From NCBI RefSeq assembly GCF_028640845.1, contig NC_080542.1, positions 63,811,064 to 63,875,063 of the forward strand: 64,000 nt of DNA. Direction: 5' to 3'. The notes beneath the pieces are model-generated. The model saw only the letters and a list, made by a program, of their open reading frames with translations, did no database searches and was not told where the DNA came from. The translations under genes and the position numbers were made by a program. Within the stretch, counting starts at the first letter, position 1. The number at the start of each line of letters is the position of its first letter. Of the stretch, positions 22,303-33,305 are shown piece by piece. This stretch comes from Ahaetulla prasina. Its lineage: Eukaryota; Chordata; Lepidosauria; Squamata; Colubridae.

Positions 22303-24583
22303 ATTTGTGCCACCACACGTAACTTCTCGCTAGGCTTTTCATCCTTACAATCCCCGGGTGGCCCACATGCAATAGTTCCAACACATGCCCTCGTAATTTC
22401 TCCGGAATAACCACTCTATCCTCCCATAACAGACAACCCCCTTGTACCGACAGTTCCGAATGCTTTTTTGTAAATTCTTTGAAACGAGCCCCCAGTGCAG
22501 TGGGCCATCCCCTCTGCACCCAACCGATCACAGTTCTTATGACAATGTCTTTGTAAGATGCCTTAGTCACTTCCGTAGATGTGACTGGGCCAGAGTCCAA
22601 AGAGTCAATTAACAAGACGGGCGTCCCTGGGGTTGGGTCTTCAATAGTCTCTGGCAACGGGCATCTACTTAAAGCGTCCACATGTCCCAAATTCTTGCCC
22701 GGTCGGTGAGACAGTTTGTACGAATATGCTGCCAGGAAAATAGTCCAACGGATCAGCCTGGGTGATAATGCAACCGGTGTTGGACAGTCCCCCGCCAATA
22801 GTCCCAATAAAGGTCTGTGGTCTGTGACTATTTCAAATTGCCACCCAAACAGGTACTCATGGAATTTTTTAACCCCAGAAACTATAGCCAGGGCTTCCCG
22901 GTCTAGTTGGCTATAGTTCCTTTCCACTGCGGACATCGTGCGGGAAAAATATGCGATAGGGGCTTCTGAACCGTTCGGTAACCTGTGGCTGAGGATAGCC
23001 CCTACCCCATAGGGTGATGCATCACAAACTAGTACTAGTGGCAATGTCCCATTGTATTGAATAAGAAGGCTATCGCTGGACAAGAGATTCTTAACTCCTT
23101 CAAATGCCTTAGCTTCAACCCTGCCCCAAGTCCAAACAGATTTTTTCGCTAGCAGTTTATGTAGCGGTTCGGCTACCGTTGCCTTATTTTTTAAAAATAC
23201 TGCATAGAAATTTACAAGCCCCAAAAATGCTTGTAATTCTGTTTTGTTTTTTGGGGTTGGGGCCTTTCTAATGGCTCGCACTTTGCTCTCCGTTGGGTGG
23301 ATGCCTTCCTTATCTATCTGATAACCCAAGAATTCTACAGATTCAACTCCTATCTGGCATTTGTTGAGTTTAACCTTAAGCCCCGCAGACCTGAAAATGC
23401 CCAAAACCTTCCTCAATTTGACCCCTAATTCTTCCAAGTTTTCTGCCAATACCAGTACATTGTCGAAATATGGAACTACTCCTGGTAGACCTTGTAGGAG
23501 TCGCTCCATTAAGTTTTGGAATAGCCCGGGGGCTACACTAACACTGAACTGAAGTTGAGTGCATTTAAAAGCGCCCCGATGTGTGACAATTGTCTGCGCT
23601 TCAGCCGTTCCGTTGTCTACCGATAATTGTTGGTAGGCTTGAGCCAGATCGAGTTTGGCAAAGACCTGTCCCTGCCCTAACGAGTGCAACAAATGTTGCA
23701 CTACGGGAACGGGGTAAGCACTCTTTTGCAATGCTTTGTTAAGCATTGCCTTATAGTCAGCACAAATCCGGACTGATCCGTTCGGTTTGACTGGGGTCAC
23801 TATTAGTGTCTCCCATTTTGCATGGTCGATGGGGACTAGTATTCCCTGGCTTACTAATTTGTCTAGTTCCCTGTCGATCTTGGGTTTGAGGGCGAACGGG
23901 ACCCTCTTAGCCTTTAATCTAATGGGAGCCACCTGGGGGTCCAAATTGAATGAGATGGGGGTCCCCACGTACTTGCCCAGGCAGTCTTGGAAAACGTCCT
24001 CGAATTCTCTCAACAATTCGTCCTTCAGGTTGACTCCGCTTCTGTGAACCCCGGTTACTTCCATGCCCAAGGCTCTGAACCAGTCCAGACCTAGCAAACT
24101 GGGCAGGTTTTCATCTACGATGGTGATCGCCAGGGTTTTCTTGAATTTTCCATATTTCACTCTGACGGACATGACTTCTTGAACAGGGATTTGGTTCCCC
24201 TGATAGTCTTGCACTCTGAGTTTTTGGGGTTGCAGCTGGCATTTCGCGATGTCTGGCAGGTCCTTTGCGATTGTGTCCCAGGACATAATCGTGATTGATG
24301 AGCCGGTATCCACCTCCATTTTACACTGCACTCCTTCGATGTATGTCTTGGTGAATATTTTTTTTTCTAGCCATGTCGATGCGTGGCCCACTCTCACAGT
24401 GGTCTGATTCAACTTTGCGCCTTTTTTGAATTGGCCAATCCCTGGCCGCTTCGCAGAACCGGTGCCCTGTTGATTGGCCGGTTTGAATCTTTGGCGGGAA
24501 GATTGGGAGGCTCGACAGGCTTGAGCTATGTGTCCTTTCTTTTCACACCGCCGACAAATCGCATCTTTGAACCTGCAATTCTG
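22277..24583 (-). pseudogene. pol: pol: protease, reverse transcriptase, RNase H (broken)
   Basis: The frame continues from gag after the TGA. Counted from the Met at 24412 (711 codons), the aspartic protease motif DTGS is at residues 35-38. RT spans about 150-330, with LDLAQAYQQ (motif A) near 254-262 and the catalytic box as YFDN at 315-318 instead of the family's YxDD. The connection region contains FLGYQI near 361-366. RNase H has the catalytic residues D464 (CDASP), E506 (DREAL) and D531 (TDHRPL). The integrase zinc-binding region begins near 680 (HVGHPG, YVWW). The frame is lost near 22303-22306 by an apparent one-base loss, giving the stop at 22279-22277. The RT motif LQFSVSVAPGLFQ is also altered from the usual LPFG form. 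Confidence 0.92.
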
Positions 24584-25241
24584 TCATTGGTGTTGGCCTC
24601 CACAACTCACGCACTCGTCCCGGTCACCTCTCTCCGGCCTCCCGGTGTGGAAAACCTCTTCCTCTTCCTCACCGTCCGATTCGGCTTGGATTTCTTCGCT
24701 GTGGACTGGCGAACTCGGTGTGTTCGGCTTTTGTAAGGTCTCCACCGCTTTGGTGGACATCTCGTGTGTCCTGGCCTCATCCAGGGCTATCGCCAGGGTT
24801 AGGTTGCTTTTCGACAGCAGCCGCCTCTGTAGTCGGATGTCCCTGACCCCACAAATGAGTTGTTCTAATAGAGAGTCCTCCAAGTCTCTATACTCACAGT
24901 GGTTTGCGGCTTTCCTTAATGTGGCCATGTACACGCTTATCGATTCGCCCTCTCGCTGAACTCTTTGCCTCATCTCGAACCGTTGTACAAACTTTGATGG
25001 CACCGGCGCGTAGTGTGCTCGTAGCGTCGTCTGTAGCATTTGCCATGGCACCGACTGTACTGGCGTTGGTTCCGACAGCGATTCGGCGGTATCGAAGACT
25101 TCTGGCCCACAGTGGCTCAGGAAGTAAGCGCGCTTCCGATTATCCGATACTCCTTGCAGTTCGTTAGCTTCGAGGAAACACTCAAAACGAGCCATGTACC
25201 TTGGCTGGGTCGAATGGCGCTGGCGGCTTATAGCTAGACAT
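24584..25241 (-). pseudogene. gag: gag of the Ty3/gypsy element (broken)
   Basis: The likely start is the ATG at 25241-25239 (MSSYKPP). That frame is lost near 25200, where the reading moves to the frame that is open from 25195. The 203-codon stretch contains a retrotransposon gag (capsid-like) domain: MARFECFLEANELQG, AYFLSHCGPE, then HYAPVPSKFVQRFEMRQR and LRKAANHC. It is followed by an acidic linker and the beginning of a zinc knuckle (CVSCGGQH). A TGA at 24586-24584 cuts inside the zinc-knuckle region, and further Cys/His residues (CRFKDAICRRCEKKGHIAQAC region, 24570-24510) follow in the same frame. The stop could come from a CpG transition in an Arg codon. Gag and pol are otherwise in a single frame. 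Confidence 0.85.
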
Positions 25242-25324
25242 CGCTATGTATCCGCTCTTAATACTGGCTGGGTTTTAAACTAAGTCGCTCCTTCAGCTCT
25301 TTTCCTAGTCTCACTGCCTTCAAT

Positions 25325-25342
25325 ATCCCACCTTCATCGCCA
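25325..25342 (-). promoter_or_regulatory. primer binding site, probably tRNA-Ser type
   Basis: The minus-strand sequence begins TGGCGATGAAGGTGGGAT one base inside the 5' LTR. TGG is the complement of the tRNA CCA end. By memory it best fits the 3' end of vertebrate tRNA-Ser(GCU), about 15 of 18 positions. The tRNA identity is inference; the position and TGG start are seen. Confidence 0.7.
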
Positions 25343-25343
25343 A

Positions 25344-25531
25344 TGTTAAGTTTGGGCAATGACGAGGCAGGAGACGATACAAGTGACAACAGCTCTGTAG
25401 TTTATTGTGATCCCAGCAAAAAGCAACAGGCAAAAACCCCTCTTTAAATAGTATTTTGGCTGAGGCATCAGCCAACCAGCAACCTGCATTTTCCCGCCCA
25501 AATTTCCCTCCTAAAATTCAAATACATTACA
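25344..25531 (-). repeat. 5' LTR of the Ty3/gypsy element
   Basis: 188 bp. On the minus strand it starts TGTAATGTA and ends CTTAACA. A TATA-like TATTTAAA lies at 25450-25443 and an AATAAA polyadenylation signal at 25406-25401, giving a compact U3-R-U5. It differs from the 3' LTR at 25353 and 25484. Confidence 0.95.
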
Positions 25532-25536
25532 CCTCC

Positions 25537-26100
25537 AACCAGCACTTCAACTTCCAATGACTCTCACCTCATGTGACCTTCCCACCAAAAGACCCATCAC
25601 AAGTCCTGCCACAAGACCCTCACATGACACACCCACATATGATCCATCATAAGACCCAGCACATGACCCTGACCCGAAGTGACTGACCTGACTTGAGCTC
25701 ACCATCACAAGACCTACTGACCATACAAAGCCCTTATAAGCAGAAGAACATTAACACTGACATTCCCTAAATTCTGCTGAAGATATTACCTAACCTGGTA
25801 ACAAAACATTTGGAAACCAACTCACAAGATTGGAGAATTAACTTATACCCTGATCCTACACCCGAACTAAAGTATTTGTAACTACTGCAAATGTTTTATT
25901 GTTGTTTTGCTCTCCCCCCCCCCCGCAGGTTCTGTTTAATTAAAAAAGGTAAAAAAGAGATATTCTGTTATTATAAGCCTCAGAGTTGAGGAGAGATTAT
26001 AATTCATATCATTTTTTTCAGACAAGTTCAAAAAAATGTATTAAATTAAATGTATTTAAATGAATTAAATTAAAAAATCAAATTAAAAATATGCTGTATA
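25537..26100. other. A/C-rich flank with degenerate ACAAGACCC words, no gene
   Basis: Between about 25570 and 25720 the words CACAAGACC, CATAAGACCC and CACATGACCC recur imperfectly, like a decayed tandem repeat. The C-rich run CTCCCCCCCCCC is at about 25910-25925. No coding signal. The nature of the older sequence that hosts the LTR element is unknown. Confidence 0.45.
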
Positions 26101-26785
26101 GTTTATTATTTATTTATTGAATTTATATAGCCGTCTATTTGCCCATGGTGACTCAAAGCGGCTTACAGAATATACAACCATATTTAAAACAATAAAATTA
26201 ATAAAAAAATCAAATAAATTAATATAGTAGGTATAATATAATAAAATCACCCCCACCCCTTACCCCAGTGACAGCAGATCACATGAGCGATTTAATGGAA
26301 TCCATCGCGCTCTTGGTTTCCCAGGCCTATTGGCAGAACCAGGTCTTCAGCTCCTTCCAGTAGAGTACTAGAGAGTGGGCTGTTCCAATCTCTGGGGGAA
26401 TGATGTTCCAGAGAGAGGGAGCCCTTCTGCTGGGTCCCACCAGGTGTATCTTCCTCAGGGATGGGACCCGCAGCATTCCCTGCCTCCCTGCTCTGATGGG
26501 TCGGATAGATGTGAACAGCACAGACCATCCCTCAGATAACCTGGTCCCAAGCCATTAAGGGCTTTAAAGGTGACAACCATCACCTTGAATTGCACTCAGA
26601 AATAAATTGACAGGCAATGCAGCTCCCACAGTGTACACGTGCACACTGGGGTCTGCATAAAATCATGCGGACCACTGCATTTTGCACCAACTGGAGCTTC
26701 CAGATGCTCTTCAAGGGCAGCCCCATGTAGGGATTGTTGGTCCAGGAAAGGGTGTAACTGGCGCACAACCTGCAGTTGCCATATT
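26101..26785 (-). mobile_element. family B (L2-like) LINE, antisense, diverged
   Basis: The left end has TTATTTATTTATTGAATTTATA, the reverse complement of the AAAT-tailed 3' end. The minus strand encodes fragments of the RT C-terminus (RPIRAGRQGMLRVPSLR, LWNIIPPEIG, YMGLPLKSIWKLQLVQNAV) over several frames. More diverged than the copies at 5271 or 31345, hence older. Confidence 0.75.
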
Positions 26786-28149
26786 TCTCTACTTAGTGAC
26801 TTAGTAATTTTCTCTATTTCATTATGGAAGATTCAAGTTTTAAAAATTGTCCAAAAAAATAATAATTGAGAACTGTCTCTACAGTTTATAGGCTTTTTGT
26901 AATTTGGTACTGAACATCACTGATGAGTATAATGAACAATGAATTTTATATAAGTTTTTTGATAAAACTTTTAAAGCAATAAGTGCTGAAAATTTGCCAA
27001 GCAGTACCTGAGATTTCAGATTTTTAGCAGAATATCAATGACCTGTGCTCAGAAGTGAGATAAATGGATAGAACCAAGGTTGCAAGCTAATTTTCTGCTT
27101 GGTTTGAGGCTTCTGCTACTTTAACATTGATCAGACTCCATTATGAACAAAAATTATATATATTCTGTATTCAACTTCCCTTTTTCAAGTAGGTTCTGAG
27201 ATCTTCTACTATTAATTCCAACTGTCTAAATCCTCAGCTTTCAGGTATTAAGTTTAATTGAAAGATGTATGTTTCTAAATAAATCCAAACATAAAAAATA
27301 TACAAATAAGTGATCCTAAGAAAAGTGTATAAGGTAATACATACCTTGTCCTTGATAGATAGAAAGGGGAATCTGTCTCAAAACTAGTTCCTCTGATTGG
27401 TACTTGAAATGTCTTTAACATTCCTGATCTACAGGTACTGTTCTAATACAGGTTTTTTAAAAAATGTGTATGGAGAGAAGGGCTTCTGGAAATGATTTGG
27501 AGTGAATAATAAATTCGGCTAAGCTTTCACTGATATTGCGTCTTATGTTATGTTTGCAAATGATCAAAATATAAAATGTAAATTATATTAAAACATTATT
27601 TGGAAGAAGAACAAGGAAAACTCTTTGAAGAACAAGGAAAACTCTTCATCTTTATCTTGGGAGTGAACATGAGCAATCTGCCCTAATGAGTGATGACTGA
27701 GCAAGTTTTCTGACACTTTGCCAATGGAGATTTATTTACAAAAATTATATTGTAAGGACACACTTACAATATAATTGTAAAAGTCTAGCACTTATTAGCT
27801 ATCAACCAATTAGAGAGTGAGTCAAGGAGCATGTGCATAAAACATGTGGAATTATGTTTTTCCCCCAAGGTTTGACAGACATCTATGGGTAGAGGAGTTT
27901 GTAAACAATCCAAAACTGAATCTTGTAATGGATCATCTTTGTTTTACTTTTGCTTCTTTGGACTTTCTGAATTGTATATACTTTATTTAGATTTGTATTT
28001 AACTTTTATAATTTTTACTCATAAATGTGAAATGTAAGGAAATAAAGGTGAATATTACCTTATGAAATATAATAGCTTTGAACCGAATCCCAAATCAAAA
28101 TAGGTTGGAACAAAAGAAAAACATAATTAATGTGATAATCAGAAAAATA
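26786..28149. other. unique AT-rich DNA, no gene recognised
   Basis: No supported feature. A short direct duplication (AAGAACAAGGAAAACTCTT) is at about 27607-27645. Confidence 0.5.
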
Positions 28150-28240
28150 TTTTATTTATTTATAAAATTTATTGGCTGCCCATCTTACCATAGGATGATT
28201 CTAGGCAGCATACAGTTACAACTAAGCTACAACACAAAAA
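28150..28240 (-). mobile_element. L2-like 3' end fragment, antisense
   Basis: TTTATTTATTTATAAAATTTATTGGCTGCCCATCTTACC, then GGCAGCATACAG, is the antisense form of an L2/SINE-type 3' end. Only the tail is present. Confidence 0.5.
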
Positions 28241-28291
28241 GTTAAAACAAACCTAACACAACCATTGCAGCATCCTGATGATCACAAAGTC

Positions 28292-28343
28292 AATATGCAC
28301 CAAAACCAATTCCTTGTGTGTTCAATCACACTTGGCCAATAAA
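28292..28343 (+). mobile_element. family A LINE tail only, plus orientation
   Basis: Only about 52 bp of the family A 3' UTR (ATATGCACCAAAACCAATTCC through TTGGCCAATAA) is present before the microsatellite. It is an extreme 5' truncation, and the tail faces the tail of the next element. Confidence 0.8.
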
Positions 28344-28469
28344 ATTCTATTCTATTCTATTCTATTCTATTCTATTCTATTCTATTCTATTCTATTCTAT
28401 TCTATTCTACTCTACTCTACTCTACTCTACTCTACTCTACTCTACTCTATTCTATTCTATTCTATAGAA
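28344..28469. repeat. shared (ATTCT)n/(ACTCT)n array between two LINE tails
   Basis: Blocks of ATTCT lie at both ends, with about nine ACTCT variant units in the middle. The array is the tail of the plus-strand element on the left. It ends in TATAGAATTTTTATTGGCC, the antisense tail of the element on the right. Confidence 0.9.
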
Positions 28470-29498
28470 TTTTTATTGGCCAAGTGTGATTGGACACACA
28501 AGGAATTTGTCTTGGTGGATATGCTCTCAGTGTACATAAAAGAAAAGATACATTCATCAAGGTACAATATTTACAACACAATTGATGGTCAATATATCAA
28601 TATAAATCATAAGGATTGCCAGCAACAAAGTTACAGTCATACAGTCATAAGTGGAAAGAGATTGGTGATGGGAACGATGAGAAGATTAATAGTAGTGCAG
28701 ATTTAGTAAATAGTTTGACAGTGTTGAGGGAATTATTTGTTTAGCAGAGTGATGGCCTTCGGGAAAAAACTGTTCTTGTGTCTAGTTGTTCTGGTGTGCA
28801 GTGCTCTATAGCGTCGTTTTGAGGGTAGGAGTTGAAACAGTTTATGTCCAGGATGTGAGGGATCTGTAAATATTTTCACGGCCCTCTTCTTGATTCGTGC
28901 AGTATACAGGTCCTCAATGGAAGGCAGGTTGGTAGCAATTATTTTTTCTGCAGTTCTAATTATCCTCTGAAGTTTGTGTCTTTCTTGTTGGGTTGCAGAA
29001 CCGAACCAGACAGTTATAGAGGTGCAAATGACAGACTTAATAATTCCTCTGTAGAACTGAATCAGCAGCTCCTTGGGCAATTTGAGCTTACTGAATTGGC
29101 GCAGAAAGAACATTCTTTGTTGTCCTTTTTTGATGATGTTTTTGATATTAGCTGTCCATTTTAGATCTTGCGATATGATAGAACCTAGAAATTTAAAAGT
29201 TTCTACTGTTGATACTGTGTTGTCTAGTATTATGAGAGGTGGAAGTGCTTTCTCCTAAAGTCTACCACCATTTCTACAGTTTTGAGTGTGTTCAGTTCCA
29301 GATTGTTTTGGTTGCACCACAAGGCTAGTTGTTCGACCTCTTGTCTATATGCGGATTCGTCATTGTCTTGAATGAGACTGATCACTGTTGTGTCATCTGC
29401 GAACTTCAGTAGCTTAACAGATGGATCGTTGGAGATGCAGTCATTGGTATACAGAGAGAAGAGAAGTGGGGAGAGTGGGGGGCCCTTGGGGGGCCCCT
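28470..29498 (-). mobile_element. family A LINE, about 1 kb, antisense
   Basis: The longest family A copy. The minus strand has the RT region with LKFADDT (FADD catalytic box, near 29393-29412) followed by the VSTVETFKFLGSI-type segment. A 126-codon open frame (28733-29113) then has SITVWFGSATQQERHKLQ, RTAEKIIATNLPSIEDLY and HPGHKLFQLLPSKRRYR. The frame is open through the whole C-terminus, so this copy is comparatively young. It is 5'-truncated at about 29498. Confidence 0.85.
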
Positions 29499-29547
29499 GT
29501 GTTAATTGTACAGAATACAGGCCCCTGTGCTAATAGACAGAAGATGC

Positions 29548-30170
29548 ATATCTGAGTTTATTTATTTATTTATTTATTTATTTATTTTGTCAAACACAAT
29601 ATATATTAGTATAAGCATGAAATAACCACACAAATTGAATACAACCAAAGGGAACATTAGGACAGGAACGGTAGGCACGCTGGTGCTCTTATGCTCCTTA
29701 CAGACCTCTTAGGAATGGGGTGAGGTCAACTGTAGATGGTCTCTGGTTAAAGTTTTGGGGATTTTGTGATTAGACCATGGAGCCAGGTAGTGCATTCCAG
29801 GCATTAACAACTCTGTTACTGAAGTCATATTTTCTACAATCAAGATTGGAGCAGTTCACTTTAAGTTTGACTCTATTGTGTGCTTGTGTATTGTTGTGGT
29901 TGAAGCTGAAGTAGTCTTTGACAGGAAGGACATTATAGCAGATGATTTTATGAGTTATGCTCAGGTTATGCCGAAGGCGGCGTAAATCCAGAATTTCAAG
30001 TCTGGTGGCATAAGGTATTTTGTTGTGATCAGAAGAGTGGAGGACTCTTCCTGTGAAATATTTCTGGAAACTCTCAATTGTATTAATGTCTGAAATGAAG
30101 TGAGAGTTCCAGACAGGCGAGCTGTAACATTTCAGGTTACAACTAGGACCCCATATAGACTTGTTAATTG
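29548..30170 (-). mobile_element. family D LINE 3' end, antisense
   Basis: The left end is a (TTTA)n tail followed by TTTGTCAAACACAATATATA. The minus-strand frame 29770-30183 is open for 137 codons and encodes an RT C-terminus with YSSPVWNSHFISDINTIESF, FTGRVLHSSDHN, LEILDLRRLRHNLSI and VVNAWNALP. The layout (SPVW, then IE..Q, then LRRLR, then WNALP) is that of CR1/L3-group elements. Related tails are at 31055 (-), 33459 (+) and 60144 (-). Confidence 0.8.
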
Positions 30171-30245
30171 AAAATATATTCAAGAAAAAGGCAATGGCAA
30201 ACTATTTTTATACCATAGCCAAGAAAACTGACAGCTTCATCACAA
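30171..30245 (-). mobile_element. possible SINE 3' fragment
   Basis: AAGGCAATGGCAAACTATT...CCAAGAAAACTG resembles the distal part of squamate SINEs with the GGCAATGGCAAACCA motif, also hinted at in the 5S-headed element at 35366. Weak, and orientation is uncertain. Confidence 0.3.
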
Positions 30246-31054
30246 AAAATCAAGTTCAACTTGAAGGAAACTTTTCCTTTTAACTTTATTCCCCAGACAG
30301 AGGAAACCCAATATTTTAATCTTGAAGTAAAAGTTGAACTTTTGGAAAAGGTCATTACATTTTACATTCTTATGTACATATGCACATATTTATGTTCACC
30401 AATATTTCTCAAATAGAGAAAACCATCTGAAGCTTGGGTACATTTTTGGAATATTCAAACATGCACTTCTATTAGGCACAAAATATAAAAAACAGAACAG
30501 GATTGAAATCAAGTAAGAGAGTTGTTTTAGAAAACATCACATTATTTTACAGTTTTATTCTTTTTTTCTTCAAAGGAAACTAAAACTTGTATAATTTTAA
30601 TCATCCATTAAATTTTATAAAATAAATAGCAGCATATGGTTGATTACCAGTCTTAATTAGTGCATTTGCCTAAACAGTTTTAGTAAAATTAAAATGCAAT
30701 CTTATATACTAATAGTAAAATTAAATGCAAACAGGAAATAATTTCTAATTAACTGTCTACAGGCACTTGAATTTTCTCGCAATTTCATTTCACCCTACAC
30801 TTTGGCTTGGTTCAAAACATATTGAATAAAGAGGACATTATTGTAAAGTAAGCTCCCTGTTTACTGATGAGGCACATTTCAGTCTTGTGCACATATTTCA
30901 TCATCAAAGGATGAACTAATTATGACATTTTAATAGGAGAAGAGCATCTGTATGTGAGTCTACAGAGAACTCTCAGCTGCATAAACTGCAGATTTTTTTT
31001 TCTAGCCATAAGATTTGGAATGCATCCAGCACTATTATTTTGATAATCTGCTAG
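30246..31054. other. unique AT-rich DNA, nothing recognised
   Basis: No supported feature. Confidence 0.5.
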
Positions 31055-31340
31055 ACTTATTTATTTATTAGAATTTGTCAAACAAAAACGAGAACAAGAA
31101 TAAAAGAATAAAAATACAATGACAGGGACGATAGGCACGTTAGTGCACTTACGCACGCCCCCTCTACTGACCACTTAAGTATGATGTAAAGTCCACAGAA
31201 GTCAATTTTTGACTGTGAAAATTTATAGCTGAAACAACTGAATCAGGTAGAGCATTCCAGACTTTGACAATTCTGTTACAGAAATCATATTTTTACAGTC
31301 AAGTTTAGAACTATTTACATTGAGTTTAAAACAGTTGTTA
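31055..31340 (-). mobile_element. family D LINE 3' end, antisense
   Basis: TTATTTATTAGAATTTGTCAAAC, then GATAGGCACGTTAGTGC and TTCTGTTACAGAAATCATAT, align with the family D tail at 29560-29880. It abuts the L2-like copy at 31345 with no spacer. Confidence 0.7.
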
Positions 31341-31344
31341 GTCA

Positions 31345-32531
31345 TTGTGGGATGCCACAGGGGTCGATTCTCTCGCCTCTCCTGTTCAACATCTACATGA
31401 AGCCGCTGGGGGAGATCATCCATGGTTTTGGGGTGAGTTGTCAACTGTACGCTGATGATACTCAGCTGTACATCTCCACTCCGAACCACCCCAACGAAGC
31501 TGTTGATGTGATGTCCCGGTGCCTTGTGGCCGGTCGGGTCTGGATGGGGACGAACAGACTTTGACTCAACCCATCCAAGATGGAGTGGCTGTGGATCCCA
31601 GCGTCCCGGCACAGCCAGCTAATTCCATCGCTGACTGAGTGTGGGGGGGGGGCGAATCGTTGGCCCCCAGGGAATCGGTGCGCAACTTAGGCATTCTCCT
31701 GGATGTACAGCTATCTTTAGAAGATCATTTGATGGCCGTCACCAGGGGAGCTTTTTATCAGGTTCGCCTGATTCGCCAGTTGCGCCCCTTCCTGGACCGG
31801 GACTCTCTATGCACGGTCACTCATGCTCTCGTTACCTCCCGCCTGGATTACTGCAATGCTCTCTACATGGGGCTCCCCTTGAAGAGCACCAGGAGGCTCC
31901 AACTGGTGCAAAATGTTGCTGCGCAGGGGATAGAGGGAGCATCTCATAGCTCCCATGTAACACCTCTCCTGCGCAGGCTGCATTGGTTACCAGTGGTCTT
32001 CCGGGTGCAATTCAAGGTTTTGGTTATCACCTTTAAAACGCTCCAAGGCATGGGACTGGGATATTTACGGGACCGCCTGCTGCCACCAGTAGCCTCCCAT
32101 CGACCTGTGCGTTCTCACAGGGAGGGCCTCCTTAGGGTGCCGTCGGACAAACAATGTCGGCTGGTGGCCCCCAGGGGAAGAGCGTTCTCTGTGGGGACTC
32201 CTACCCTGTGGAATGAACTACCCATGGGGCTACGCTTACTCCCTGATCTCCGGATCTTTAAGCGCAAACTTAAGACTTTTTTCTTTCATCAAGCAGGGCT
32301 GGCCTAATGATACATTTTAATTGAGGGTTTTATTAGCGGGGTTTTAGCGGGGCTATTTTATTTTATAATTTTATCTACTTATTTTAAATATTCAGCTCAT
32401 GGAATTAGATTTTTAAATATATATTGGATTTTAATTCTTTTGTACGTTTGTTTTATCTATGCTGTACACCGCCCTGAGTCTTCGGAGAAGGGCAGTATAA
32501 AAATTTGAACAATAAATAAATAAATAAATTT
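31345..32531 (+). mobile_element. family B (L2-like) LINE with RT core
   Basis: The longest family B copy. It begins at the RT core: MPQGSILSPLLFNIYMKPLG, then YADDTQLY (intact YADD box near 31448). After a TGA near 31560 and frameshifts in a G-run at 31645, a 222-codon open frame (31639-32307) carries NLGILLDVQLSLEDH, LDYCNALYMGLPLKSTRRLQ, LHWLPVVFRVQFK, FKTLQGMGLGYLRD and WNELPMGLR. The 3' UTR ends CCGCCCTGAGTC...GGGCAGTATAAAAATT and an (AAAT)n tail. Confidence 0.85.
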
Positions 32532-33305
32532 ATTCTATGTCTTATTCTAAAACATATAGCAGGCTTGCATATTAGTTTTGAGCTAAGAAAACTTTTTAAT
32601 TCTAATCTTCATTCTTCAATTTTTTTACCACTCCTTTCACATGCATCAGCACCAATTTCACAAAACCAAACTGTTACAATGGCTAGAGAAATGAGAAAAG
32701 TGTGAGTTGCTAAGCAACTATTGCCCTGATATTACTGGCTAACTTGGAAGGAAAGAATAATGGTTGCCTAGTAATTACCTCGCTTGCTTCTTCATTCATC
32801 TAATTTCATACCTTAAGAATAATAGTTTACAAAGATGAGGATTAACAACAGTAAGTGAAGCCCATTCATCTCTTTTGACACTATAACACTAAAAATTGTT
32901 TTTAAAAATTCTTCTTCTTTTTTCTAGAACTAATGATTTCTAGTTTCTACACTGATGACTTAACCACCACACCAAACTGGCTCTCAGAATATATATTGAG
33001 GTTCTTGACTAGGCGGTAGAATGCTATTTAATTATTTATTTCTATTATGAAATTCTGAGTAAAAGTTACAGCTACATAAACCATCTACAGTATTACATAC
33101 AATAACATTATAGGTATGTACATATAAAGTATTAAGATAGTCTTTTCCTCTAATGTTAGTAGCTGTAAGACTTTCTCTCACATCTCAGTTACAATATGTT
33201 CTTGAAAATTATCATGCTATGAAATTTGCTACCCGAATTGCTGACTTCTATTTTGCGTGTATTGCTCTGTCTTCAGTGCAATAATCTGATGTTCCGCCGA
33301 AGTAA
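32532..33305. other. unique DNA, nothing recognised
   Basis: No supported feature. Confidence 0.5.

Larger units (their letters stand above)
20979..25531 (-). mobile_element. complete Ty3/gypsy LTR retrotransposon, disabled
   Basis: A 4553-bp element on the minus strand with 188-bp LTRs that begin TG and end CA. It is flanked by the 5-bp target duplication CCTCC (20974-20978 and 25532-25536). The internal order, read on the minus strand, is PBS, gag, protease, reverse transcriptase, RNase H, integrase, a charged C-terminal tail, and PPT. The protease-RT-RNaseH-integrase order is diagnostic of Ty3/gypsy. No env-like frame is present. Gag and pol share one frame, interrupted by two stops and two frameshifts. 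The LTRs differ at only two of 188 positions, so the insertion is recent. Confidence 0.95.

Noticed and set aside
20979..25531. endogenous retrovirus with env
   Set aside because: There is no env-like frame between integrase and PPT; the short LTRs and single gag-pol frame fit a Ty3/gypsy retrotransposon.
28278..28706. 142-codon ORF running through the microsatellite
   Set aside because: It crosses two LINE tails in opposite orientation and a 5-bp repeat; not a gene.
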